In this document: piece by piece, positions 24,512 to 32,793 of the stretch
Layout: every line of letters starts with the position of its first letter
How positions within the stretch are numbered: the stretch's first letter is position 1
Assembly (NCBI GenBank): GCA_029975215.1
Contig: JARKPO010000005.1
Location: forward strand, 62,001-126,000
Source of the DNA: Levilinea sp.
GTDB lineage: Bacteria > Chloroflexota > Anaerolineae > Anaerolineales > Anaerolineaceae
Direction: 5' to 3'
Length of the DNA: 64,000 bases
Program-made: the position numbers and the translations under genes
The notes under the pieces: generated by a model
Database searches by the model: none
The model's input: only the letters and a program-made list of their open reading frames with translations
Told to the model about the DNA's origin: nothing

Positions 24512-24527
24512 ATAAGCATATGGTTAT
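24512..24527 (-). promoter_or_regulatory. Candidate CmtR operator
   Basis: ATAAGCATATGGTTAT is a 16-base palindrome with one mismatched pair, placed just upstream of the repressor start. It is the only strong dyad in the intergenic stretch 24492-24704. Confidence 0.6.
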
Positions 24528-24704
24528 ACAATTATAAGACTCTATTTCATCGTGTCAAGATAAACCGTTAAAATCGAAGTGCCCTTTATCGAAAAGGACA
24601 CTTCTTACAGGGGAAGGAAGATGGCGGTCTTCCCGGCAGAAGTTGAATCTGCCCAGAGCATTGCAAAAACAACCTACTCGAGGGATGGAGAGTCTAATGA
24701 AATT

Positions 24705-25553
24705 TTACCCTCCCGCCTGGTATGCAACAGCGATTGTACCTGGTCCAACATGGGTACCAACTACTGGGCTAATCTCAGACAGGATGCACTCGACAGGTGA
24801 AAAACGGAGGCGGGCGGTTTCTAACACCTGCTTGGCCATCTCATGGGCCTGAGCATGAAATACGGAAATCCGCACCGGAGCGCGTCCGTCAATACCCCCT
24901 TCCACTAAATTTAGCATACTCTCGATTGCTCTGCGGCTTGTACGAACGCTCCCAACGAGTTCGATCTTACCGTCACAAATTGTGAGCACAGGCTTTATGT
25001 TTAATGCTGTTCCTATCAACCGCTTGGCACTGTTGATACGACCACCTGCTGCGAGGTATTTGAGGGTGTCGACCGAAAAATACACACCGATTTGCCTGTA
25101 AGCCTTCTGCGCAACTTGTGTACACTCACTCAAACTAGCTCCTGCCGCTGCAGCGCGCGCCGCTGCAAGTACCTGAAAACCTAAAGCCATCGAAACCAGC
25201 TTTGTATCCAGAACGGTTACATGCCCCTTAGGGAAATTCGAAATCGCACCGGATGCTGTTTGGAAGGTGCTGGAAATACCACTGGAGATTGGCAGGAACA
25301 GCACTTCATAACCCATAGCCAGCAGCTCATGGAGGGTTTTACTGATCTCGCCACCAGAGATCTGGCTGGTTGTCGGGATGGTTCTTGATTGGGAGAGGCG
25401 GGAATAGAATTCAGTTGCCCCAATATCCACACCGTCTCGAAATGTCTGCCCATCCCAGTTCAAGGTGAGCGGGATGACCCTAATCGGGTGGCTGGCAACC
25501 AATTCGGACGGTAAATAAGCGCTGCTATCTGTGACGATCATGACTGGGGGCAT
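24705..25553 (-). CDS. DegV-family fatty-acid-binding protein
   Basis: A 282-residue DegV protein. The N terminus IVTDSSAYLP holds the conserved TDS motif, followed by IPLTLNWDGQTFRDGVDI, PTTSQISGGEI and FLPISSGISSTFQTA. The C-terminal part has AAGGRINSAKRLIGTALNIKPVL. Family members bind fatty acids and in Gram-positives (FakB) present them to fatty acid kinase. No FakA is adjacent; the upstream neighbour is a cyclopropane fatty acid synthase, which fits a lipid-related role. Confidence 0.92.
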   Translation of the reverse strand: MPPVMIVTDSSAYLPSELVASHPIRVIPLTLNWDGQTFRDGVDIGATEFYSRLSQSRTIPTTSQISGGEISKTLHELLAMGYEVLFLPISSGISSTFQTASGAISNFPKGHVTVLDTKLVSMALGFQVLAAARAAAAGASLSECTQVAQKAYRQIGVYFSVDTLKYLAAGGRINSAKRLIGTALNIKPVLTICDGKIELVGSVRTSRRAIESMLNLVEGGIDGRAPVRISVFHAQAHEMAKQVLETARLRFSPVECILSEISPVVGTHVGPGTIAVAYQAGG

Positions 25554-25581
25554 ATTATATTGATCCTTTGGCTAACTCCCA

Positions 25582-26949
25582 TTATATACAACCTTCATAT
25601 ACCTCTGCCCGACTCATTGGCAGACTGACCTTACCATTGACTGGTCTTGCCAGTAGGGACTGGTTGACGTTCGTCTGACCAGTCTCGAAACCCAGCGCGC
25701 AGAAGCTCATATACAACCGCCAGGTCCGATACACCGCCTCGCCCACCATCTGCACGGCCTCATCCTGCCGTTCTTCCAAACGGCGTACCCAATGTCGTAA
25801 GGTTAGGGCATAATGCTCACGCAAATTCTCTACGTCCCGCACTTCAAAACCCGCAGTCTCCGCAATCAAATTCGCCTTGCTAACTGGGACCAGCTCACCG
25901 TCTGGGAAAATATATCGCTGAGAGAAGGACCCAGCACCAAGTACTTTGCGTTCGAAGTAGCTTTGCCCGTTCGAGGTGTTTTTTGCATGGCCATTTAGCC
26001 CTTGGAGCAGTGCCAGATCGGCTGGCTGCCAACGGCGCGAGATGCCGTGATTGAGAAACAGACCGCCAGGTTTGAGCAGCTGGTACGCATGCGAAAAGTA
26101 TCCCGGAAGGTAATTCCGACCGACGTGCTCAAACATGCCAACGCTGACGATCTTATCGAACGATTCTTGTTTCAAATCGCGATAATCACACATCTCGATC
26201 CGCACTTGGTCATTTAACCCCAGGCGAGCAGATTGTTTGGCTCCATATTCGGCCTGGCATTCGCTAAGGGTGACACCCAGCACGCTAACACCATATTTCT
26301 GGGCAGCTGCAATCGCCAGACCACCCCAACCACAGCCAATATCCAGCAGCCTTTCGCCGGGTTTCAAACGGAGCTTGCGGCAGATATGCTCAATTTTTCT
26401 TGCCTGTGCCACATCGAGATCTTCCGCACCCGTTGAGAAATAGCCGCAAGAATACTGCATTTGACGATCCAACCAAAGGGCATAGAATTCATTGCCCACA
26501 TCATAATGGAAACGGACCGCATCTCGATCGCGCTCGCGGGAGTGCTGTTTACCGTGCAAATCGAGTGGCTTTCGCGTGATCTGACGGGTTGGACCAGATT
26601 TTGGCAATCCTTGAACCTCTTTGATCAGGGCTGCCACTTCCGTCGGGGTGAAGTTCCGGTTGCTCAAGTCGTCGATCAGCCCAAAGGCGGCATAAAAGTC
26701 ACCTTCAATGTCAAAATCTTTATAAATGTAAGCTTCACCCAAGGCCAGTTCGATCGGGGGAGAAAACATACGGCGCAGCGTTCCGGGATGGTTCAAAACC
26801 AGGGTAAAAGCGGTGTCCAATTCAGCCGGCAGTTCATCCTGATTCCACAAGCGTATGGTGAAGTTGCGGGGAGATGGAAAAATATGCTCCAGTAACGCTT
26901 TAGACCGCTTGACTACCGGCTCTATTGTTATCATGGTAAAGTGTGACAT
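25582..26949 (-). CDS. cfa: Cyclopropane-fatty-acyl-phospholipid synthase
   Basis: A 455-residue CFA synthase-type enzyme. The N-terminal domain (1-140) includes FSPPIELALGEAYIYKDFDIEGD; the SAM domain starts near 195 with LLDIGCGWGGLAIAAAQKYG and GVTLSECQAEYG, followed by KIVSVGMFEHVG and the family-typical FLNHGIS. It transfers a methylene from SAM to unsaturated acyl chains of membrane phospholipids. The start ATG has AAGGAGG seven bases upstream. Length is slightly above the E. coli enzyme. It lies between DegV and a patatin-like lipase, all on the minus strand. Confidence 0.92.
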   Translation of the reverse strand: MSHFTMITIEPVVKRSKALLEHIFPSPRNFTIRLWNQDELPAELDTAFTLVLNHPGTLRRMFSPPIELALGEAYIYKDFDIEGDFYAAFGLIDDLSNRNFTPTEVAALIKEVQGLPKSGPTRQITRKPLDLHGKQHSRERDRDAVRFHYDVGNEFYALWLDRQMQYSCGYFSTGAEDLDVAQARKIEHICRKLRLKPGERLLDIGCGWGGLAIAAAQKYGVSVLGVTLSECQAEYGAKQSARLGLNDQVRIEMCDYRDLKQESFDKIVSVGMFEHVGRNYLPGYFSHAYQLLKPGGLFLNHGISRRWQPADLALLQGLNGHAKNTSNGQSYFERKVLGAGSFSQRYIFPDGELVPVSKANLIAETAGFEVRDVENLREHYALTLRHWVRRLEERQDEAVQMVGEAVYRTWRLYMSFCALGFETGQTNVNQSLLARPVNGKVSLPMSRAEVYEGCI

Positions 26950-27073
26950 TTTTCCTCCTTAAGCGCTTGTTTTGAACTGATGATCCAATCCTGTCATCCC
27001 AACCGGAGTTGAACCAGCATGCAAGGCTTGAAAGGTCTTGTAGTCACCGGACGGGATGCATATCTTGCTTGAG

Positions 27074-27982
27074 TTAAGATGCTTTACTGTGTAGTTGCTC
27101 TTCCAGAAATATCCTGGAATGGGCTTTACCCTGCATGAATCGGTCTCTCGATAACCAATCAGCCATCGATTGACGTGCCGTCTCATACCCAACCCGGATC
27201 AATTCCCGGTGTTTGCTGAAGTCCCAGATCGGGACGGGAGGGGAACTTTTCAGCAAAATATGTTGGACAGGCACGTTGCGCTCCGCTGCCAATGCCATTT
27301 CAATGACAGTTTGACGACGGGTGACTGAATAAACGAGTTTTTCCATGTACCAGTTCTGGCGATTGTCAAGATCTAACATCCCGTTTGGATCGTTCAAATC
27401 GAGGGCAATGATCTCGGTAGCCCCCAACGCCATGGCTGGCTCAACCGGCAAGCAGCTGACCGCACCACCATCCACGATGGAGTGACCATCCTTTTCAATT
27501 GGGGAAAACCAGGGTTGCAGTGCGGTCGAAGCCAGGACGCCTTCCAGTACGGATTGTTCGGGCTGCATACCATAAATAACCGGCTCGCCCGTATCCAGGT
27601 CAGCCCCAATCAACCCCAGGCGTACATTCGTGATCTGGCCAAAGCGCAGATCCGGTGTGACCCCTTTCGAGATCAGAAACTTTGCAACCTGGCGGCTGGC
27701 GCGCTGATCTGAATGTAGAAACATAGCTTTTAGGGCAAATCGGGCGAGGCGAGGATCCATTAATTTTGAGACAGCAGCCTCCTGGTAGGCCAGTTCCAAT
27801 GCTCTCACCCCAGTTAGATTTACCCCCCACAACGCTAATCCAGTAGCATTCACAGACCCGATCGAGGTGCCCACGAGCAGGTCGGGTTGATAGCCGGCCT
27901 CTAACAGGGCGCGTAACGCGCCCACCTGCAGCGCACCGCGCGCCCCACCGCCTCCCAGTACAAATGCCAGACATGTTTTCAT
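27074..27982 (-). CDS. Patatin-like phospholipase
   Basis: A 302-residue patatin-domain protein. It shows the oxyanion motif GGGGARGALQVG, nucleophile elbow GTSIGS, and the catalytic Asp in IVDGGAVS, the complete Ser-Asp dyad set. It probably hydrolyses membrane lipid acyl esters in the cytoplasm. Two adjacent ATGs (27985 and 27982) follow GAGGTT; the second has better spacing. The C terminus (after 270) is basic and hydrophobic, with FMQGKAHSRIFLEEQ. Confidence 0.9.
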   Translation of the reverse strand: MKTCLAFVLGGGGARGALQVGALRALLEAGYQPDLLVGTSIGSVNATGLALWGVNLTGVRALELAYQEAAVSKLMDPRLARFALKAMFLHSDQRASRQVAKFLISKGVTPDLRFGQITNVRLGLIGADLDTGEPVIYGMQPEQSVLEGVLASTALQPWFSPIEKDGHSIVDGGAVSCLPVEPAMALGATEIIALDLNDPNGMLDLDNRQNWYMEKLVYSVTRRQTVIEMALAAERNVPVQHILLKSSPPVPIWDFSKHRELIRVGYETARQSMADWLSRDRFMQGKAHSRIFLEEQLHSKAS

Positions 27983-28175
27983 CATAACCTCGTCAACTCC
28001 GTCACGATTGGCTTCCGTAATCATCCGGTAATCATCTCCACTGGCCCTGATCTAAAGACTGCGGCAACTCACAATGCCCTTCCGGCTCAGGGACATGTGG
28101 TACCGAGCCAACAATTCGTCTCTGGCTGCCTTGCGGTGCTGGACTTGGTCTTCTGAAATGCTGGCAATAACCTTT

Positions 28176-29705
28176 TCATATTGCTTCCTGCTTCTCGATC
28201 AGACGCGAGATGTCCGGAAGGTCACCGATAGAATGATCTGCCGGTCCTATCTCACGTAGATAATGCTCCTGCCAGATGACGCTTGATAAGGATTGGTACT
28301 CTCGATCATAGTGGTCCATGCCAGCCGCATAATCCAGGTCAAGGAGTGCCTCTCGGGCACTCTCATCGGACGGTTCTGGTTGATGAACGGCGATCATCTT
28401 TCGCAAGTCGGCATGATGATCACGGATGGGACAGGGCATAAGCCAGTTGCCATTGCCGTCCTTATAGGTTTTCTGCCAATCTCGCAATGATGCAAAAAAC
28501 GGTTCCTTCCACACGTCGTTTAATGTCTGGCCGCGTTGGTATGCCTCGTTTATATTGACCGGTGAATAAGGCATGAACACGCAGGGACTGACCGTGCCAT
28601 TCCAATCGATGTAAAAATAACCGCCACCGGTATCGCTCCCCGCAGAAAGGCATCCGTCGCAAACCGTGCCGTGGTTCCAGAAATCCGCCAGGAAATAGCT
28701 TTTTTCCCGGATCAATTCCCAGGATTTATGCCACATCCACAGGCGCTGTTGCGGGGAAGGCATCAGATTCAGGGAAACGGACCTGCCGATTGGCATGTAG
28801 TGGAAGATCCAACTGTAGATCACTCCCTGCTCTTTGTAGAAATAGTCCATGAATTCATCGGACAGGATTTCCTCGGCGTTTTCGCAGGTAGCGGTTAGCG
28901 ACATGCCATAAGGAACGCCGGCTTTCCGCAGGCGTTCCATCCCGGCAATGACTTTGTCGAACACGCCTTTGCCGCGGCGGGCGTCCGTCCGTTCGCGCCA
29001 GCCTTCCAGCGAAAAAGCAGGGGACAGGTTACCAATTTTCGCAAGGCGTTCTGTTGCTTTCTCGTTGATCAGGGTGCCATTGGTATACATCATGAAAAAG
29101 CAGTCGTTATGTTTTTCGGCCATGTCGAATAAATCTTTGCCCTCAGAGCGATACGCCATGGGTTCGCCGCCGCTGATGACAAAGAAACGCACGCCCCATA
29201 ATGTTTTTGCTTCCGTGATGATCCGATCAAAGATTTCCCAGCTCAGCTTTTCGTTGGTCATGATCCCTGCGTTGGCGTAACAACCCGTACATTGCAGGTT
29301 ACACGCTTTTCCTGGGCTGATGACCATAAAAGTCGGCGCATTGCTTCCTGTTTCTATACGGAATTGTTCGGCAATGTTCCTGTTTTCTCCTTGTTTTAAG
29401 AACAAATCCTTGGCAACGATATCAAATAACGTACGCATCACCTTATCAGAAAAGTATCGATTCTCTATAGCCCGGTCCAGGGTATTTACAATGGCTAATC
29501 CGAACGCGGTTTTGTCGTCATCAACTCCGGGTACGGTATTGCCTTCCTGACGTTTCGTTTTTAGATCTTCAAACATCTGCTTCTTCAAACGCTTGACGAT
29601 CATTTTCCGCAAGGGCTTGTTTTGGATTAATTGCGGTCCTGACTGTGCCAACAAATTGGCAATGGGTTTGAAGGTCGTGTTAATCGTTTGGACTGAGTCT
29701 CGCAT
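28176..29705 (-). CDS. Radical SAM/SPASM-type protein
   Basis: A 509-residue radical SAM enzyme. After about 135 residues of helical N-terminal extension it has the cluster motif CNLQCTGCYA (CxxxCxxC), FFVISGGEPMAY (GGEP), and MMYTNGTLI. The C-terminal region has scattered cysteines (CDGCLSAG, SPCVFMP, MPCPIRD) typical of SPASM auxiliary clusters. The long N-terminal region and the FFVISGGEP context match a family of uncharacterised anaerobic enzymes; the substrate is unknown. No peptide precursor gene is visible nearby. Confidence 0.88.
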   Translation of the reverse strand: MRDSVQTINTTFKPIANLLAQSGPQLIQNKPLRKMIVKRLKKQMFEDLKTKRQEGNTVPGVDDDKTAFGLAIVNTLDRAIENRYFSDKVMRTLFDIVAKDLFLKQGENRNIAEQFRIETGSNAPTFMVISPGKACNLQCTGCYANAGIMTNEKLSWEIFDRIITEAKTLWGVRFFVISGGEPMAYRSEGKDLFDMAEKHNDCFFMMYTNGTLINEKATERLAKIGNLSPAFSLEGWRERTDARRGKGVFDKVIAGMERLRKAGVPYGMSLTATCENAEEILSDEFMDYFYKEQGVIYSWIFHYMPIGRSVSLNLMPSPQQRLWMWHKSWELIREKSYFLADFWNHGTVCDGCLSAGSDTGGGYFYIDWNGTVSPCVFMPYSPVNINEAYQRGQTLNDVWKEPFFASLRDWQKTYKDGNGNWLMPCPIRDHHADLRKMIAVHQPEPSDESAREALLDLDYAAGMDHYDREYQSLSSVIWQEHYLREIGPADHSIGDLPDISRLIEKQEAI

Positions 29706-29747
29706 CTTTTTTCCTCTTTCTCAAATTGCATTCATCCAGATCAGACA

Positions 29748-29792
29748 GGGCCCGGTCTACTCAAGCGGTTGGTCTCTTTCGAAACCGGGCCC
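29748..29792 (-). terminator. GC-rich hairpin between SPW and radical SAM genes
   Basis: GGGCCCGGT (29748-29756) pairs with ACCGGGCCC (29784-29792) over a 27-base loop. There is no clear U-tract on either side, so it may be a weak terminator, attenuator or processing hairpin after the SPW-repeat gene. Confidence 0.4.
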
Positions 29793-29910
29793 CTATTCAC
29801 TTGTTCTTTCAGTCACCGTACTTGTAAGCCACAGCCCGTAAACTCGGGAGCCTTCTCGAAGATCCTTTTTAGGGATGTCGATGTCCTCTGTAGCATCCAG
29901 GTGGAATTGG

Positions 29911-30222
29911 CTAGTGGGCAACTGCTGACTGAGTCGACTTCGAGCCGAACCACTTGATCCCAGTCCAGACCGCGATGATGGCGCCGATCACCAGCGAGGT
30001 CCAAAGCGCGCCTGGGATTGAGCTGAAGCCTAAAATAAACGGGGAGATAAACACCCAGATGCCCAGGACAAAGGCTGCCTTATACCACTTAGCGATACCG
30101 GTGATCAACAGTGCGACACCCACAATCAGGCTGGTCCACAAAGCGGCGACGCTGCTGCTGAACCCCAGAACGAAGGGTGAGATACCGAGCAGGATGCTGA
30201 GAATGATAATTGTCCAATACAT
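29911..30222 (-). CDS. SPW-repeat membrane protein
   Basis: A 103-residue membrane protein with four hydrophobic segments and two copies of the SPW-type repeat: SILLGISPFVLGFSS with LWTSLIVG, and WVFISPFILGFSSIPG with LWTSLVIG. Such proteins occur in many bacteria near general stress or envelope genes; their function is not established. The start follows AAAGGAG. Confidence 0.88.
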   Translation of the reverse strand: MYWTIIILSILLGISPFVLGFSSSVAALWTSLIVGVALLITGIAKWYKAAFVLGIWVFISPFILGFSSIPGALWTSLVIGAIIAVWTGIKWFGSKSTQSAVAH

Positions 30223-30295
30223 GATTTTTCTCCTTTCAAAAAAGTAAATGGTTTGAAATACGATGGAAGGCGTTCAAATCTGTGGCTGTCAGGTG

Positions 30296-30925
30296 CTAAA
30301 GCTCGTTGTAGTGGACTAAATCCACCTGCGGCGTTTGAGCAAGCTGTTTCATCAGCCATTGCCGCCGGCGGCAGTCTATGGTGACCAGCGTCCGCCTTCC
30401 TGGATCACGAGTGAGCGTTTCAAGAATGTTTTTAAAAATTGTGTCATTTGCCTCCTGCCAAACTTTTTTGGCCGTTGGTCCACATAGGTTCAATTCCGCG
30501 GCACAGGTCAGATTACAGCAAAGCGAATAAGCAGCTGAGTTGATCGCAGCCGGGTGGTTGATGACCGCCCACGAGATTCGCTGCAAGCCATTGAGCGCGC
30601 GGATGACCTGCGCATTCAAGAAACGATCCGCCGGGGGGACGCCAAATTCTTTGAGCACGGATCCTCCCACCGGGATGATGACCATATTCGTACGCCGGCA
30701 AAGCGGAACGATCGTTTCGCGAATGGCACGGGGTGCAGCCGCTAAATTACCGGACAGCCAATCGACCCACTGGATTTCGGCACAAATCAGGTCCGGTTGG
30801 ATCCCCATTATCAACCGGCGCAGCGGCTTTAGATCGTATTGAACAGCCTCGCCATGCAGATCGGCCAAAACGCCCAATACTGCGACCCGGTTCGTTGGTT
30901 GATCGTTTGCATCCGTGGTAATCAC
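30296..30925 (-). CDS. Uncharacterised 209-residue protein
   Basis: A soluble protein with alternating strand-helix pattern: RVAVLGVLADLHGEAVQYD, then PDLICAEIQWVDWL, and a middle stretch with several cysteines (SLCCNLTCAAELNLC). The C terminus ends TLVTIDCRRRQWLMKQL. The N-terminal VLADLHGE and PDLICAEI elements are reminiscent of the TraB/ChaN-type fold, but I cannot assign it. It precedes the SPW gene by about 70 bases and may be co-transcribed. Confidence 0.65.
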   Translation of the reverse strand: MITTDANDQPTNRVAVLGVLADLHGEAVQYDLKPLRRLIMGIQPDLICAEIQWVDWLSGNLAAAPRAIRETIVPLCRRTNMVIIPVGGSVLKEFGVPPADRFLNAQVIRALNGLQRISWAVINHPAAINSAAYSLCCNLTCAAELNLCGPTAKKVWQEANDTIFKNILETLTRDPGRRTLVTIDCRRRQWLMKQLAQTPQVDLVHYNEL

Positions 30926-31005
30926 AATCTCAGGATAGCCGGATCGAGACCTTCCGAAAAGCGTAAGGCTGCTGATCTTTATCCCAGCAAAACTACCGAT
31001 AAAAA

Positions 31006-31036
31006 AATCCTACCGATGGCGGTCATCAGTAGGATT
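31006..31036 (-). terminator. Rho-independent terminator of the LuxR-type regulator
   Basis: AATCCTAC-c-GATG, a five-base loop and CATC-a-GTAGGATT form a 12-base-pair stem with one mismatch. On the minus strand it is followed by seven T residues (31001-31007). It lies 37 bases after the stop of the response regulator. Confidence 0.85.
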
Positions 31037-31073
31037 ACGGAGAAGACTGATAAATGATTGGAATCAGGAGAAT

Positions 31074-31739
31074 TTATTCAAGACTGTGTTGCACGGCAAA
31101 CAGGGCAGCCTCGGTACGGCTGTGAACGTGGAGCTTTTCATAGATGTGGGCGAGGTGAGACTGCACCGTACGAACGCTAATAAACAGGAGTTGCGCAATC
31201 TCTCGATCTGTCAATCCGCGCGAAAGGGCGGATAAGATGTCTCGTTCACGCTCCGTCAGATCATTCGGGGTGGGTGAAATCGGTTTGCTTTGTCCTGCCT
31301 CTACTTGTTGGATTATCGCAGGTAACATCGAAGGGTGAAGGGTCAGCTCTCCCCGACTGACCGTGTAGAGGACGCGAACCAGTTCATCCATGTCGACCCC
31401 CAGCGGGAGATAGCCGGTCGCGCCCGCCGCCAACGCCATTTGTACCCGCGCATTTTCGACATGAGGTGAAATTACAAGAATTGGGATTTGGGGATGATCT
31501 GCCTTTATTTTCTTGATGATGTCGGCGCACGAGCATTCTTCTCCGCCCCAGCCGTCAGCGACGATCAGCACATCCGGCTGATGCTCTGCAACGCCAGCAA
31601 CTCCAGCCGCATCATCTGCTGCATCTCCGACGACCTCTAAATCTTCATCCTGTTGGGTTAGAAGGATTAATCCTTCCCGGGCAAGAAGCTGAGAGCAGAT
31701 GATAAAAAGCCGGAGTTTTCTATTTACTGGTTTTTTCAT
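31074..31739 (-). CDS. NarL/LuxR-type response regulator
   Basis: A 221-residue regulator. The receiver domain has a divergent phospho-acceptor context (VLIVADGWGGEE), LVISPH and GATGYLPLGV. The output domain is a LuxR HTH: LTERERDILSALSRGLTDRE followed by IAQLLFISVRTVQSHLAHIY. No kinase lies beside it, so it is an orphan regulator, possibly reading a kinase elsewhere. It is 25 bases downstream of nadE and ends at a clear terminator. Confidence 0.9.
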   Translation of the reverse strand: MKKPVNRKLRLFIICSQLLAREGLILLTQQDEDLEVVGDAADDAAGVAGVAEHQPDVLIVADGWGGEECSCADIIKKIKADHPQIPILVISPHVENARVQMALAAGATGYLPLGVDMDELVRVLYTVSRGELTLHPSMLPAIIQQVEAGQSKPISPTPNDLTERERDILSALSRGLTDREIAQLLFISVRTVQSHLAHIYEKLHVHSRTEAALFAVQHSLE

Positions 31740-31764
31740 GCAAGCGCCTAATCATCCTGATCCA

Positions 31765-32718
31765 TCAAGGTAAAACTGGCAGCATAGATGGCAAAGACTC
31801 GCGCAGACGTGCGAGCGAAATCGCTTTTTGAACAGAAGAAATGGCAGAAAGAGTAACGCTGGTCTGTGCTACGATTTCTTTCTCAGTCAATCCATGGTTC
31901 ATTCCCCATAGAATCGAGTCCAATTGTTCATAGGTCAGCCCAATTGCGCTTTCGTTGGGCAGCCCGGCAGCCAGATCACCCGAGGAGGGTTTATTCACGA
32001 TCCTTGCAGGGACTCCCAGGTATTTCGCCAGTTCGCGGATTTGGGTCTTGTATAAATGCCGAAGCAGCTGGACATCGCTTGCCCCATCGCCATACGGATC
32101 ATAGAAGCCGACGCTCCACTCCGACCGGTCGGTTGTTCCCACCACCAGGCAGTTATTTACCATGGCGTGGAAATACAGCGTAACCATCCGCTGGCGGACC
32201 TTCGTTATTGCAAAGGCATGGATGCGTCCTAACGGTTTCCAGAAAATCTGGCGAGCCAGGCGCAGCCAGAAATTTGCCCTGCTGTTATAAAGCATTGCGA
32301 TCCCCTCGCTGAAAGCGGATGGGGTGGACGACAACCGAGTGATCCAGCGAATACCACGCTCGATGAGCCGGCGGTTGCCCGCCTGTTCAATGGAAACCAG
32401 GTCATATACGCCTAGCGTCGCCAACATTGGTGAAATATCGATGTGAGTCGCTTTCAGACCAAGGGTCTGAGCTACGAGTTCAGCGTCGGCCATGTTTTGA
32501 GCATCCGTATCCCGCTCCGGAAGCATGTAGGTTAGCACACGCGCTCGCCCAAGGGCGTGCACACATAGAAATGCGCAGGTGGTCGAATCAAGACCACCAC
32601 TTAACCCCAGAACCACTCCGCGTTTCCCCAGGCGGTGAACTTCGCTGCGAACGAATTGTTCGATATCGTTCACAGCCTGCGCAGCGTCAAAGTGCAACCC
32701 TTCCTGAATGCTGAGCAT
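31765..32718 (-). CDS. nadE: NAD synthetase
   Basis: A 317-residue ammonia-type NAD(+) synthetase. The ATP-pyrophosphatase loop is LGLSGGLDSTTCAFL; further motifs are NNCLVVGTTDRSEWSVGFY, YGDGASDVQLLRHLYKTQ and the substrate loop KPSSGDLAAGLPNESAIG. It makes NAD from deamido-NAD, ATP and ammonia. No N-terminal glutaminase domain is present. The C-terminal 50 residues (LTEKEIVAQTSVTLSAISSV) are HTH-like in appearance, which is normal for the family's helical tail. Confidence 0.92.
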   Translation of the reverse strand: MLSIQEGLHFDAAQAVNDIEQFVRSEVHRLGKRGVVLGLSGGLDSTTCAFLCVHALGRARVLTYMLPERDTDAQNMADAELVAQTLGLKATHIDISPMLATLGVYDLVSIEQAGNRRLIERGIRWITRLSSTPSAFSEGIAMLYNSRANFWLRLARQIFWKPLGRIHAFAITKVRQRMVTLYFHAMVNNCLVVGTTDRSEWSVGFYDPYGDGASDVQLLRHLYKTQIRELAKYLGVPARIVNKPSSGDLAAGLPNESAIGLTYEQLDSILWGMNHGLTEKEIVAQTSVTLSAISSVQKAISLARLRESLPSMLPVLP

Positions 32719-32743
32719 TTCACCTCCTGCAAAATTCCTTTCG

Positions 32744-32778
32744 GGTCCGGCAGGGGATTGAATGCTCCCTGCCGGACC
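32744..32778 (-). terminator. GC-rich terminator after the second P1B ATPase
   Basis: GGTCCGGCAGGG (32744-32755) and its exact complement (32767-32778) form a 12-base-pair stem with an 11-base loop, 16 bases after the ATPase stop. The U-tract on the minus strand is weak (AATTTTG), but the position favours termination. Confidence 0.7.
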
Positions 32779-32793
32779 GAGACGTTGAAATGA